DNA of 64,000 nucleotides from Microbacterium saccharophilum. Its GTDB lineage: Bacteria > Actinomycetota > Actinomycetes > Actinomycetales > Microbacteriaceae. The stretch spans positions 248,001 to 312,000 of the forward strand of contig NZ_BKAH01000003.1 of the NCBI RefSeq assembly GCF_007992455.1, in the 5' to 3' direction. Numbering within the stretch: position 1 is the first letter of the stretch; each line of letters opens with the position of its first letter. The translations under genes and the position numbers were made by a program. The notes below the pieces were generated by a model that was given only the letters and a program-made list of their open reading frames with translations, was not told where the DNA came from and did not search any database. This document shows positions 29,379 through 37,770 of the stretch, piece after piece.

Positions 29379-29936
29379 ATGGCCCTTCACACCGCTGTCG
29401 CGACTCTGCACACCAACCACGGCGACATCGTCGTCAACCTCTTCGGCGATCACGCACCGCGCACGGTGCAGAACTTCACCGGCCTCGCAGACGGCACCGG
29501 CGCCTGGACCGACCCCGCCACCGGCCAGCCGGGCGAGGGCCCGCTGTACAAGGACGTCGTCTTCCACCGCATCATCCCGGGCTTCATGATCCAGGGCGGC
29601 GACCCGCTCGGCCAGGGCGTCGGCGGCCCCGGCTACACGTTCAACGACGAGATCAGCCCCGAGCTCGACTTCACGAAGCCCTATGTGCTGGCGATGGCCA
29701 ACGCGGGTCTGCGTCGCAACGCGATCACGGGCAAGCCCGAGGGGACCAACGGGTCGCAGTTCTTCATCACGACGGACCCGACCCCGTGGCTGCAGGGCAA
29801 GCACACGATCTTCGGCGAGGTCGCCGATGACGCGTCGCGTGCCGTCGTGGACGCCATCGCCGCCGTGCCCACCGGCGCCGGCGATCGCCCCGTCGAGCCG
29901 GTCGTCCTCGCCTCGGTCGACGTCGTCGCCGTCTGA
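29379..29936 (+). CDS. ppiA: Peptidyl-prolyl cis-trans isomerase, cyclophilin type
   Basis: The protein has 185 aa, cytoplasmic (no signal peptide). The cyclophilin core is intact: DVVFHRIIPGFMIQGGDPLG with the catalytic Arg and Phe, TNGSQFFITTDPTPWLQGKHTIFGEV with the substrate-binding Trp. It speeds proline isomerisation during folding. The ATG at 29379 is preceded closely by GGGAGG (1-nt gap, unusually tight). An in-frame ATG at 29370 would add MGG. The gene order with gyrA and crgA is conserved. Confidence 0.96.
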   Translation: MALHTAVATLHTNHGDIVVNLFGDHAPRTVQNFTGLADGTGAWTDPATGQPGEGPLYKDVVFHRIIPGFMIQGGDPLGQGVGGPGYTFNDEISPELDFTKPYVLAMANAGLRRNAITGKPEGTNGSQFFITTDPTPWLQGKHTIFGEVADDASRAVVDAIAAVPTGAGDRPVEPVVLASVDVVAV

Positions 29937-29946
29937 CGCACCGCGC

Positions 29947-30810
29947 GTGAGCTCCACCGACTACCGGAGCAACCCGGAGAACTACTGCTACCGGCATCCG
30001 GATCGGCAGAGCTTCGTGCTGTGCCAGCGCTGCCTGCGCACCATCTGCCCGGAGTGCCAGACGCAGATGCCGGTCGGCGTCATCTGCCCGGAGTGCCTCG
30101 CCGAGCAGCAGCGCGGTGCGAAGGCGACGAACGTGACGCGGATGCCGCGCGGGCGGCGCCGCAGCGGAACGTCCGATCGCCCCCTCGTGACGTACACCCT
30201 CGTGGCCCTGACGTCGGTCATGTTCCTCGTCGGACTGATCCCCGGCGTGGGACCCTTCGTGGAATGGCTGCTCGCGTTCAACAGCGTCTTCGTCTTCCCC
30301 GGCGCGAACTTCCAGCCGTGGCGGCTGGTCACCGTGACCCTCGTGCACGCCGGCATCTGGCACGTCGCTCTCAACATGCTGGCGCTGTGGGCGCTGGGCC
30401 GGAGTCTGGAGCCCTTGCTGGGGCGGATGCGGTTCCTCGCGCTCTACCTGCTGAGCGCGCTCGGCGGGTCGGTGCTTGTCGCGCTGCTGGCCCCGGGCAC
30501 GTGGGTCGTGGGAGCCTCCGGTGCGGTGTGGGGGCTGCTCGGCGCGATGTTCGTCATCGGCCGGCACTTGGGCGCCAATGTCACCGCGATCGCCGTGATC
30601 CTGGGCCTGAACCTCGTGATCACCTTCCTGCCCGGGTCGAACATCTCGTGGCAGGCGCACATCGGCGGCGGCCTCGTGGGCCTGCTCGTGGGATTCGTTT
30701 TCGCCCGCACACGTGCCATCCGTCAGCAGCGCGCGCAGCTGTGGCTGCTGGTCGGGATCGCGGTCGCGCTGCTGGCGCTCCTCGTCATCCCCGCGTTCGT
30801 CTACGCCTGA
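29947..30810 (+). CDS. Rhomboid family intramembrane serine protease with N-terminal zinc-binding segment
   Basis: The protein has 287 aa. An N-terminal B-box-like segment (residues 12-52; CYRH, CQRC, CPEC, CPEC) probably binds zinc. About six membrane helices follow. Rhomboid motifs are present: HAGIWHVALNMLALW, GASGAVWG with catalytic Ser191, and QAHIGGGLVG with His238. Rhomboids cut membrane helices of substrate proteins; the substrate is unknown. It starts with GTG, 10 nt after ppiA, so the two may be co-transcribed. Confidence 0.92.
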   Translation: MSSTDYRSNPENYCYRHPDRQSFVLCQRCLRTICPECQTQMPVGVICPECLAEQQRGAKATNVTRMPRGRRRSGTSDRPLVTYTLVALTSVMFLVGLIPGVGPFVEWLLAFNSVFVFPGANFQPWRLVTVTLVHAGIWHVALNMLALWALGRSLEPLLGRMRFLALYLLSALGGSVLVALLAPGTWVVGASGAVWGLLGAMFVIGRHLGANVTAIAVILGLNLVITFLPGSNISWQAHIGGGLVGLLVGFVFARTRAIRQQRAQLWLLVGIAVALLALLVIPAFVYA

Positions 30811-30822
30811 GCGAGCGGGGAG

Positions 30823-30843
30823 TTATCCACAGGTTCATCCACA
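30823..30843 (+). promoter_or_regulatory. DnaA-box pair outside oriC
   Basis: TTATCCACA (30823-30831) is a perfect DnaA box. TCATCCACA (30835-30843) has one mismatch, in the same orientation 3 bp away. The pair lies in the convergent rhomboid-crgA gap, about 11.5 kb from oriC. Confidence 0.6.
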
Positions 30844-30853
30844 GGGTGGGGAT

Positions 30854-30873
30854 GAATCACACCGGTGTAATTC
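30854..30873. promoter_or_regulatory. 20-bp near-perfect palindrome in the rhomboid-crgA gap
   Basis: GAATCACACCGGTGTAATTC is palindromic except for one base pair. A second palindrome, TCACAGCCTGTGA, follows at 30872-30884. They could be a bidirectional terminator or a regulator site. Confidence 0.5.
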
Positions 30874-30911
30874 ACAGCCTGTGAGTGGATGTGTGGGAAG
30901 TCGGTGGCGCG

Positions 30912-31151
30912 TCAGCGCCAGCGTGTCGTCATGAGGAAGCCGACGAACGCGATGCCGAAGCCGATCACGAGGTTCCACGGGCCGATGCCCGGGATGGGGA
31001 AGGCCATCGAGCTGAGGTAGAACACCAGCACCCAGGCGAGCCCCAGCAGCATGAGACCCAGCATGATGGGCTTGAACCACACCGGGTTCGGAGCAGCGCC
31101 ACCCTCGGGGTGCTCGACCAGCGGTTCGTCGTCCTTGCCTGCACGTGCCAT
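30912..31151 (-). CDS. crgA: Cell division protein CrgA
   Basis: The protein has 79 aa with two membrane helices (about 26-45 and 55-75) and the conserved end VIGFGIAFVGFLMTTRWR. CrgA works with FtsZ, FtsQ and penicillin-binding proteins at the division site in Actinobacteria. TAGAAT lies 7 nt before the ATG at 31151, so the mRNA is probably leaderless. It diverges from the sortase gene. Confidence 0.94.
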   Translation of the reverse strand: MARAGKDDEPLVEHPEGGAAPNPVWFKPIMLGLMLLGLAWVLVFYLSSMAFPIPGIGPWNLVIGFGIAFVGFLMTTRWR

Positions 31152-31158
31152 GCGTGTG

Positions 31159-31164
31159 ATTCTA
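31159..31164 (-). promoter_or_regulatory. -10 hexamer TAGAAT of crgA (leaderless type)
   Basis: TAGAAT on the minus strand lies 7 nt before the ATG at 31151. No ribosome site fits between. Confidence 0.5.
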
Positions 31165-31209
31165 CCGGGCGCGGGGCGCCGACCCAGCCGCGCCACAGGC
31201 GGCCCTGAG

Positions 31210-31215
31210 TACAAT
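31210..31215 (+). promoter_or_regulatory. -10 hexamer TACAAT of the sortase gene (leaderless type)
   Basis: TACAAT lies 6 nt before the GTG at 31222 and is one mismatch from TATAAT. Confidence 0.5.
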
Positions 31216-31221
31216 CGGCCT

Positions 31222-32001
31222 GTGGGCGACGAGACGACGAGGCGAAGCCGGCGGTCCCGCCCCCGGGCCTCGGTCCTCAGCATCCTGGGCGAGGTGCTGA
31301 TCACCCTCGGCGTCGTCGTCCTGCTGTACGTGTCGTACCAGATGTGGATCGGCGATCTCATCATCGGCAGCCAGAAGCACGCCGAGGCCTCGGCGCTCGT
31401 CGAGAAGTGGCAGAGCGAGCCGGCACCCAGCCCGACGACCGCGCCCGAGGAGACCGCGCCCGAGGCGACTCCCACCGCGCCTGCGGAGACCGTCATCCCG
31501 GTCCGGGCCCAGCCGGAGCACGGCGAGCAGTTCGGGGTCATGTTCGTGCCGCGGTTCGGCGCGGACTGGCAGTTCACGATCGCCGGCGGCGTCACGCGCT
31601 CCGACATCCTCGACCGCGGGGAGATCGGGCACTACCCCGACACCGCGATGCCCGGCGAGGTCGGCAACACCGTGTACGCGGCGCACCGGTGGACCTCCGG
31701 CGCGCCGTTCGACCCCATCGACCGCCTCGTGGTGGGCGACGCCATCGTCATCCAGACCCAGGACGGCTGGTACACCTACCGTTTCCGGACCCTCGAGTAC
31801 GTGCAGGACACGGAGGTCGAGGTGCTCTCGCCCGTCCCCCAGCAGCCCTCTGTCGCGGCCGACGAGCGCTACCTCACGCTCACGAGCTGCGCACCCAAGC
31901 TCAACATGCTCGAGCGCATCATCGCGTACGCCGTGTTCGAGGACTTCACGCCGGTCGCCGACGGTCCGCCGGCGTCCCTGACCGAGGGGGTGGCCGCCTG
32001 A
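31222..32001 (+). CDS. Class E sortase
   Basis: The protein has 259 aa. A basic N-terminus and membrane helix (LGEVLITLGVVVLLYVSYQ, about 23-42) anchor it, followed by a Pro/Thr/Glu-rich linker (about 60-95) and the catalytic beta-barrel. Catalytic His155 is in AAHRW and Cys223 in TLTSC; an Arg follows in LERI. Class E sortases attach surface proteins with LAXTG-type signals to the wall. No substrate gene is adjacent. The GTG has TACAAT 6 nt upstream. The next gene starts on its last base. Confidence 0.92.
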   Translation: MGDETTRRSRRSRPRASVLSILGEVLITLGVVVLLYVSYQMWIGDLIIGSQKHAEASALVEKWQSEPAPSPTTAPEETAPEATPTAPAETVIPVRAQPEHGEQFGVMFVPRFGADWQFTIAGGVTRSDILDRGEIGHYPDTAMPGEVGNTVYAAHRWTSGAPFDPIDRLVVGDAIVIQTQDGWYTYRFRTLEYVQDTEVEVLSPVPQQPSVAADERYLTLTSCAPKLNMLERIIAYAVFEDFTPVADGPPASLTEGVAA

Positions 32002-32159
32002 TGTACGCGGCACTGTGGCGTGCGCTGCCGGGCCCGGCCTGGCTGCGGATCATCCTGCTGACCCTCGCCGTGGCGGCGGTGCTGTACGGCCTGTTCTTCC
32101 ACGTCTTTCCGTGGGTGTCGCAGTTCCTGACCCCCACCGACTCCACGATCGGCGGCTGA
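32001..32159 (+). CDS. Small membrane protein, 52 aa
   Basis: The ATG at 32001 shares a base with the sortase stop (TGATG), and its own stop overlaps the next start the same way. It encodes MYAALWRALPGPAWLRII followed by one membrane helix (about residues 17-40) and a short exterior tail. I recognise no family beyond its conserved-looking position between the sortase and the amidotransferase. Tight coupling at both ends argues that it is real. Confidence 0.7.
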   Translation: MYAALWRALPGPAWLRIILLTLAVAAVLYGLFFHVFPWVSQFLTPTDSTIGG

Positions 32160-32800
32160 TGGCGGACGCCCCGCGCGTCCTGGTCGTGGACAACCACGAC
32201 AGCTTCGTCCACACCCTCGTCGGCTACCTCGCGGAACTGGGTGCCGCGTGCGACGTGATCGAAGCGGATGCCGTGACCGACGTCGCCAGGACGCTCGCCG
32301 GCCGGGCGGGGGTCGTCATCTCGCCCGGTCCCGGAGCGCCGGCCGACGCCGGCGCGTCGGTCGCCGTGGTGCACGAGGCGGCGCGCACCGGCATCCCCCT
32401 GCTCGGTGTCTGCCTGGGGCACCAGGCGATCGGCGAGGCGTTCGGCGCGAGAGTCGTGCACGCGCCGGAACCCGTGCACGGCATGACCTCCGCCGTGCAC
32501 CACGACGGCACCGGCGTTTTCGCAGGTCTGCCCCGCCCGTTCCCGGCGACGCGCTACCACTCGCTCGCGATCGACCCGGCGACCGTCCGCGCCCCGCTGC
32601 GGGTGACGGCGACGACGGCATCCGGGGTCGTCATGGGCGTCGCACACGAGAGCCTCCCGATCACCGGGGTGCAGTTCCACCCGGAGAGCGTCCTCACCGA
32701 AGGGGGCTACCTGCTCCTGGGCACGTGGCTGGAGGGCATCGGGTTCACGGGCGCCGCGGCGCGGGGCGTGAACCTGCACCCGCACCGCGCGATCGTCTGA
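32159..32800 (+). CDS. Glutamine amidotransferase, TrpG/PabA-like
   Basis: The protein has 213 aa, a class I glutamine amidotransferase. The triad is visible: Cys85 in LGVCLGHQ, and His and Glu in GVQFHPESV. NHDSFVHTLVGYL and SPGPGAPADAG are typical of anthranilate or aminodeoxychorismate synthase component II. It would supply ammonia to TrpE or PabB, but neither gene is near. Mycobacteria have the same orphan (Rv0013) beside pknB. It overlaps the small membrane gene (TGATG) and converges with pknB, 18 bp away. Confidence 0.88.
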   Translation: MADAPRVLVVDNHDSFVHTLVGYLAELGAACDVIEADAVTDVARTLAGRAGVVISPGPGAPADAGASVAVVHEAARTGIPLLGVCLGHQAIGEAFGARVVHAPEPVHGMTSAVHHDGTGVFAGLPRPFPATRYHSLAIDPATVRAPLRVTATTASGVVMGVAHESLPITGVQFHPESVLTEGGYLLLGTWLEGIGFTGAAARGVNLHPHRAIV

Positions 32801-32818
32801 CGGCCCGGACCGACCCGC

Positions 32819-34519
32819 TCAGGGCGCGCCCGTGCAGACGGTCAGGGCCACCTCGGAGTGGATCGGCACGTCCCCCGCGGCGAGCGACTGCGCCGTCACG
32901 ACGGGCGCGGCGGGATCGCCGGCGCAATCCGGGTTGTCGATGCGCGTGGCCGTGAGGCCGATCCCGGCGAGCTCGCGCTCGGCGCCCTCGAGCGAGTAGC
33001 CCTCCAGGTTGACGAGGGTCACCCGGCCGCTGGCGACCTGCAGCGACACGCTCGTACCGAGGGGCACCTCCTCGCCCTGGGCGTACCCGGCGCTCATGAC
33101 GGTGTCGGCGGGCAGATCGGGGTCGTTCGCCGTCGTGACGGGGCCCAGCCGCAGACGCGCGCCCTCGAGCGCGGCGGTGGCCTCGGCGCGGGTGAGACCC
33201 TGCAGCGGCGGCACGGCCGCCATCTCCTGGCCGGTCGACACGTACACGCGGATCTTCTGACCCACCGCGACCGACGTGCCCGTGCTCGGGTCGGTGCGGA
33301 TGACGTTGCCCTCGGCGATCGTGTCGTTGCTCTCCTCGAGGCGGACGGCTTCGAGGTCTTCCTCGGTGAGGAGCTCCTCGGCGCGGTCCCACGACATGTC
33401 GACGATGTCCGGCACGATCCGCGCGTTCGCGGGCATCTGGGTGCCGGGACGGATCGTCATGACCCAGATGAGCACCGAGATCAGGAGCACGGCGAGCACC
33501 GCGACGCCCGACCAGATGAACGCCACCGGCGGACCGGCCTGGGTCCGTCGCATCGTGGTGTCGGTGCTGAGCTGGCGCAGCGACCGCGCGGTCTCGGCCG
33601 CCTGGCGCGGGTTCGCGCCGTACAGCTCGCTCGTGAGCTGACCGACGTGGCGCTTGCTCGGGGAGCGGCCGTCGACCGCGGCATCCAGGGCCTCGCGGAA
33701 CGACGCGGCGTCCTGGAAGCGCTGGAACGGGTCCTTCGCGAGGGCGCGCAGCACGATGGCATCCAGGGCGCGCGGGATCGTCTCGACGACGTCGGACGGC
33801 GGCAGCGGAGCCTCGCTGACGTGCTGGTAGGCCACCGCGACGGGCGTCTCCCCGCGGAACGGCGCACGCCCGGTGAGCAGCTCGTAGAGCACGACGCCCG
33901 CCGAGTAGAGGTCGGCGCGTCCGTCGACGGGCTCGCCCTTGGCCTGCTCGGGCGAGAAGTAGGCGGCCGTTCCGATGATGGCGGTCGTCTCCGCGACGGT
34001 GGAGGAGGAGTCCGACACGGCGCGGGCGATGCCGAAGTCCATGACCTTGACCTGGCCCTGCGGGGTCACCATGACGTTGCCCGGCTTGATGTCGCGGTGC
34101 ACGACGCCGGCGCGGTGCGAGTACTCGAGGGCCTCGAGGATGCCGTCGGTGTAGCGGAGCGCGTCGGGGACCGTGACACCGCCCGCCGAGATCATGTCCT
34201 TCAGGAGACGCCCGCGGACGAGCTCCATGACGATGTACGGGAGCGGCTCCGTCGACCCGTCCGGCCTCGTCTCGACGTCTTCACCGGCGTCGAAGACGCG
34301 GACGACCGCGGGATGGGCCATGCGCGAGGCGGCCTGCGCCTCGAGACGGAAGCGGGTGCGGAAGGCGCTGTCGGCGGCGAGCTCGGGCTTGAGGATCTTG
34401 ATCGCGACCGCGCGCCCGAGGGTGAGGTCCTGGCCCCGGTAGACGCTCGCCATGCCGCCTCGCCCGATGAGCTCATCGATGCGGTAGCGGCCGGACAGCA
34501 CACGCTGCTCTGCAGACAC
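32819..34519 (-). CDS. pknB: Serine/threonine protein kinase PknB with three PASTA domains
   Basis: The protein has 566 aa. The cytoplasmic kinase has the glycine loop GRGGMASV, catalytic Lys41, HRDIKPGN with Asp143, DFG at 161-163 and an activation loop with Thr178/Thr179. One membrane helix lies near 332-355. Three extracellular PASTA domains (about 366-430, 431-498, 499-566) bind peptidoglycan fragments. PknB couples wall state to synthesis and division. The third PASTA has two cysteines that could form a disulfide. The GTG at 34519 has AGGGAG upstream. It is the last gene of the operon. Confidence 0.96.
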   Translation of the reverse strand: MSAEQRVLSGRYRIDELIGRGGMASVYRGQDLTLGRAVAIKILKPELAADSAFRTRFRLEAQAASRMAHPAVVRVFDAGEDVETRPDGSTEPLPYIVMELVRGRLLKDMISAGGVTVPDALRYTDGILEALEYSHRAGVVHRDIKPGNVMVTPQGQVKVMDFGIARAVSDSSSTVAETTAIIGTAAYFSPEQAKGEPVDGRADLYSAGVVLYELLTGRAPFRGETPVAVAYQHVSEAPLPPSDVVETIPRALDAIVLRALAKDPFQRFQDAASFREALDAAVDGRSPSKRHVGQLTSELYGANPRQAAETARSLRQLSTDTTMRRTQAGPPVAFIWSGVAVLAVLLISVLIWVMTIRPGTQMPANARIVPDIVDMSWDRAEELLTEEDLEAVRLEESNDTIAEGNVIRTDPSTGTSVAVGQKIRVYVSTGQEMAAVPPLQGLTRAEATAALEGARLRLGPVTTANDPDLPADTVMSAGYAQGEEVPLGTSVSLQVASGRVTLVNLEGYSLEGAERELAGIGLTATRIDNPDCAGDPAAPVVTAQSLAAGDVPIHSEVALTVCTGAP

Positions 34520-34581
34520 TTCACTCCCTGGGCTGGACAACAACCCAGCGTAACCGACCGTGCCTGGGAGCCTCCGGGAGA

Positions 34582-36315
34582 TCAGCCCTCGGTGCCGGGG
34601 GTCGGGTTCTCCTGGGCCGGCGCCGTGATCGTCGAGGATGCCTCGGGCGCGGGCCCCGACGGACGCTGCGCGCCGTCGCAGCTCACGGTGTACGAGACGA
34701 TGAGCAGCTGCGTCGGCTCGCCCGTGACGGTCACCGCCACGGGGCGGTCGCCGCCCTGGAACGAGCCGGTCGTGCCGCCGTTGGAGAAGGTGCCGTTGAT
34801 GAGCGTCAGGTCGTAGGACGCGACCGAACCCGTGCCGGACGGGCACGTGTACCCGTCCCACACGACCTGGACGACGGCGCCCTGCTCGACCGTCTCCGCC
34901 GTCGTGCCGTCGACCTGGATGCGGGCGGGCGTGGGGGTCGTGAGCTCGGTGGCCGCGTCGTAGGCGGTGAGCGTGATGCGCTCGTCGAGGTCGACGTTGC
35001 CGCCGACCGGGTTCATCTCGTAGACCTTGCCGACCTGGTCGTCGCTCGGCGCGGGCGAGCCGATGCCGCAGGACACGTTCGTCAGCTCGTTCTCGGTCGC
35101 CAGGGCGAGCGCTTCCTCGCACGTCTTGCCGAGGAAGCCGACCGAGGCCAGATCGATGCTCGTGGGCTCCGCGACAGGGGTGTCCGAGGGAGTGGGCTCG
35201 GCTTGCGTCGCGGTGTCGCTGGGCGTCGGCGTCTCCTGGGCGCCACCCTGGCCGAACAGGGCGAACAGCGTGCCGCCCAGGACGAGCACGAGCAGCGCGA
35301 TGAGCGCGACGAGCGGCCAGGTCCAGGGGCTGCGCTTCTTCTTCTCCGCGACCGGCTGCTCCTCGGGGATGACGGCCGTGGTCGGCATGATGCGGGTCGC
35401 GTCCTCGGTGGCGACCCCTGCGGTCAGCAACCGGGTGACCTCGTCGACGCTCGCGGCGCCGGCGATCGCGGGCACGATGGCGGCGGCGCCCGCGACATCG
35501 CCGCGACGGAGAGCCGAGGCCGCGCGCGCGACGGCGGAGGAGGACGCCGGCCGATCCTCGGGCTTCTTCGCGATCATGCTCATGACGAGGTTCTGCACGG
35601 GTTCGGAGACCGTCGGCGGCAGCGGCGGCGGGGCGTCGTTGATCTGCGCCATGGCGATCGCGACCTGCGACTCGCCCGTGAAGGGGCGCTTGCCGGCCAG
35701 GGACTCGTACGCGACGATCCCCAGCGAGTACGTGTCGGTGGCGGGGGATGCCGGATGGCCCGAGGCCTGCTCGGGGGAGAGGTACTGCACCGTCCCCATG
35801 ACCTGGCCGGTCGCCGTCAGCGGCACCTGGTCGGCGATCCGGGCGATGCCGAAGTCGGTGATCTTGACGCGGCCGTCGGGGGTGATGAGCAGGTTGCCGG
35901 GCTTGATGTCGCGGTGCACGAGACCGGCGGCGTGCGCGGCCTGCAGGGCGGCGGCCGTCTGCGCGACGATGTCGAGCGTCTTGTCGGTGGAGAGCGGGCC
36001 TTCCCGCTCGAGGATCGTCGACAGGGCCTCGCCCGGGACGAGCTCCATCACGAGGAAGGCGGAGCCGTTCTCCTCGCCGTAGTCGAAGACGCTCGCGATG
36101 CCCTCGTGGTTGACGAGGGCGGCGTGGCGGGCCTCGGCGCGGAAGCGCTCGAGGAAGCCCGGGTCGCCCATGTACTCGTCCTTGAGGATCTTGATGGCGA
36201 CGGTGCGGCCGATGACGTGGTCCGTGGCCTCCCACACCTCGCCCATGCCGCCGACGGCGATCCGCGAGTCCAGCTCGTAGCGCCCGCCGAAGCTCACACC
36301 CTGTGTCGGTCTCAT
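34582..36315 (-). CDS. pknA: Serine/threonine protein kinase PknA with an unusual ectodomain
   Basis: The protein has 577 aa. The kinase shows Lys42 in TVAIKIL, HRDIKPGN with Asp136, and ITDFGIAR; the first glycine of the ATP loop is replaced by Ala20 (IAVGGMGEVW). One membrane helix spans about 331-354. A Thr/Pro-rich linker precedes an extracellular part with one PASTA-like unit (FLGKTCEEALALATENELTN onward) and a beta-rich C-terminal module, each with two cysteines. M. tuberculosis PknA lacks such an ectodomain. Its ATG overlaps the pbpA stop by 4 nt. Confidence 0.94.
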   Translation of the reverse strand: MRPTQGVSFGGRYELDSRIAVGGMGEVWEATDHVIGRTVAIKILKDEYMGDPGFLERFRAEARHAALVNHEGIASVFDYGEENGSAFLVMELVPGEALSTILEREGPLSTDKTLDIVAQTAAALQAAHAAGLVHRDIKPGNLLITPDGRVKITDFGIARIADQVPLTATGQVMGTVQYLSPEQASGHPASPATDTYSLGIVAYESLAGKRPFTGESQVAIAMAQINDAPPPLPPTVSEPVQNLVMSMIAKKPEDRPASSSAVARAASALRRGDVAGAAAIVPAIAGAASVDEVTRLLTAGVATEDATRIMPTTAVIPEEQPVAEKKKRSPWTWPLVALIALLVLVLGGTLFALFGQGGAQETPTPSDTATQAEPTPSDTPVAEPTSIDLASVGFLGKTCEEALALATENELTNVSCGIGSPAPSDDQVGKVYEMNPVGGNVDLDERITLTAYDAATELTTPTPARIQVDGTTAETVEQGAVVQVVWDGYTCPSGTGSVASYDLTLINGTFSNGGTTGSFQGGDRPVAVTVTGEPTQLLIVSYTVSCDGAQRPSGPAPEASSTITAPAQENPTPGTEG

Positions 36316-37769
36316 CTGCTCAGCACCGCCTCCATGACTTTCTTCGCGATGGGGGCCGCGATCCCGTTGCTCGTGCCGTTCTGACCGAGCCCACCACCGT
36401 TTTCGACCATCACGGCGACGACGATCTCGGGGTCTTCCGCGGGAGCGAATCCCGTGAACCAGAGCGTGTACGGATCGCCTGGGCCGTGCTCCGCGGTGCC
36501 GGTCTTCCCGGCGACGTCGACGCCGTCTATTCTTGCACCGCTCGCCGCGCCGTTCGCGACGTTGGCGGTCATCATGGTGGTCATCTGGGCGGCGATCTCC
36601 TCGGTCAGCGCACGGCGGAATTCCGTGTCGTCGAAGGTCTGCTGGATGGTCAGATCGGGGGCGACGACGGTGTCCACCATCCGCGGGTTCATCACGACGC
36701 CGCCGTTGGCGATCCCCGCCGCCACCATGGCCATCTGCAGGGGCGTGGCGATGACGTCGCCCTGACCGAACCCGCTGAGCCCGGTCTGCGGGTCGTCGAG
36801 CGCCGGCGGGTACACCGACGGCGTGGAGTCCAACGGCATCTCGAACGACGAGTTGAAGCCGAACTTCTCCGCCTCCGCGCGGATGACGTCGTCACCCAGC
36901 GCGATCGCGAGCTGCGCCATCGGGATGTTGCAGCTGAGCCGCAGCGCGTCGGCGAGCGTCACGGTCTCGCCCTCGCCGCACGTGCCGCGGTCGAAGTTGC
37001 TGATCGCGGTGTCGGTGCCCGGCAGCGTGTAGGTGGCCGGGTTCGGGAACGTCGACGCCGGCGTGTACTGGCCCGAGGACAGCGCGGCCGCGGCGACGAC
37101 GAGCTTGAACGTCGACCCCGGGGGTTCGAGGTTGCCCCCGATCGCCCGGTTGTAGAGCGGATTGCGCGCGTCGGCGACGAGCTCGTCGTACGACGCGCTC
37201 ACGGCCCGGGTGTCGTGCGTGGCGAGGCGGTTGGTGTCGAAGCTGGGGCTCGTGGCCATCGCGAGGATGCGCCCCGTGCTCGGGTCCATCGCGACGACGG
37301 CGCCCTCGTAGCCGGCGAGGGCGTCGTAGGCGACGCGCTGCAGCTCCGGGTCCAGGCTCACGATCACGTTCGAGCCGCGCGGGGCCTGACCCGTGATGAT
37401 CCGCTCGATGCGCGCGAGGAACTGCGAGTCGTCGGTGCCCGCGAGGACGGAGTTCATGGCCTGCTCGAGGCCCGTCCGATCACCCAGCACGGGGTTGATG
37501 TACCCCGTGACCGGTGCCCACATCTCCGCGTCGGTGTACGTCCGCATCCAGCTGAACACGTCGTCGCTCGGGACGGACTCGGCGATCACGCTCCCGCCGG
37601 CGATGATCGACCCGCGCTGCACCTCGTACGAGTCGTACAGGGCCCTGCGGTTCTGCGGGTTGGCGGTGAGGTCGCCGGCGCCGAGGACCTGGATGAAGGT
37701 CGTGGACCCGAACAGGGCGAGGAACATCACGAGCATGACGATGCTGAGGCGGCGCAGTTCCTTGGTCAT
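36312..37769 (-). CDS. pbpA: Class B penicillin-binding protein PbpA
   Basis: The protein has 485 aa. An N-terminal membrane anchor (about 8-30) precedes a short dimerisation region and the transpeptidase domain. Active-site motifs are EPPGSTFK (Ser219, Lys222), SCN in LRLSCNIP, and KTGTAE (Lys422). It crosslinks peptidoglycan, working with the RodA/FtsW-type polymerase encoded just upstream. In mycobacteria PbpA activity in division depends on PknB phosphorylation. It lies in a tight operon: 1 nt after rodA, overlapping pknA. Confidence 0.96.
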   Translation of the reverse strand: MTKELRRLSIVMLVMFLALFGSTTFIQVLGAGDLTANPQNRRALYDSYEVQRGSIIAGGSVIAESVPSDDVFSWMRTYTDAEMWAPVTGYINPVLGDRTGLEQAMNSVLAGTDDSQFLARIERIITGQAPRGSNVIVSLDPELQRVAYDALAGYEGAVVAMDPSTGRILAMATSPSFDTNRLATHDTRAVSASYDELVADARNPLYNRAIGGNLEPPGSTFKLVVAAAALSSGQYTPASTFPNPATYTLPGTDTAISNFDRGTCGEGETVTLADALRLSCNIPMAQLAIALGDDVIRAEAEKFGFNSSFEMPLDSTPSVYPPALDDPQTGLSGFGQGDVIATPLQMAMVAAGIANGGVVMNPRMVDTVVAPDLTIQQTFDDTEFRRALTEEIAAQMTTMMTANVANGAASGARIDGVDVAGKTGTAEHGPGDPYTLWFTGFAPAEDPEIVVAVMVENGGGLGQNGTSNGIAAPIAKKVMEAVLSR

Positions 37770-37770
37770 G

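Noticed and set aside
32819..36235. Apparent 1138-aa kinase fusion
   Set aside because: The upstream portion is a shadow of pknA in another frame. pknB begins at the SD-preceded GTG at 34519.
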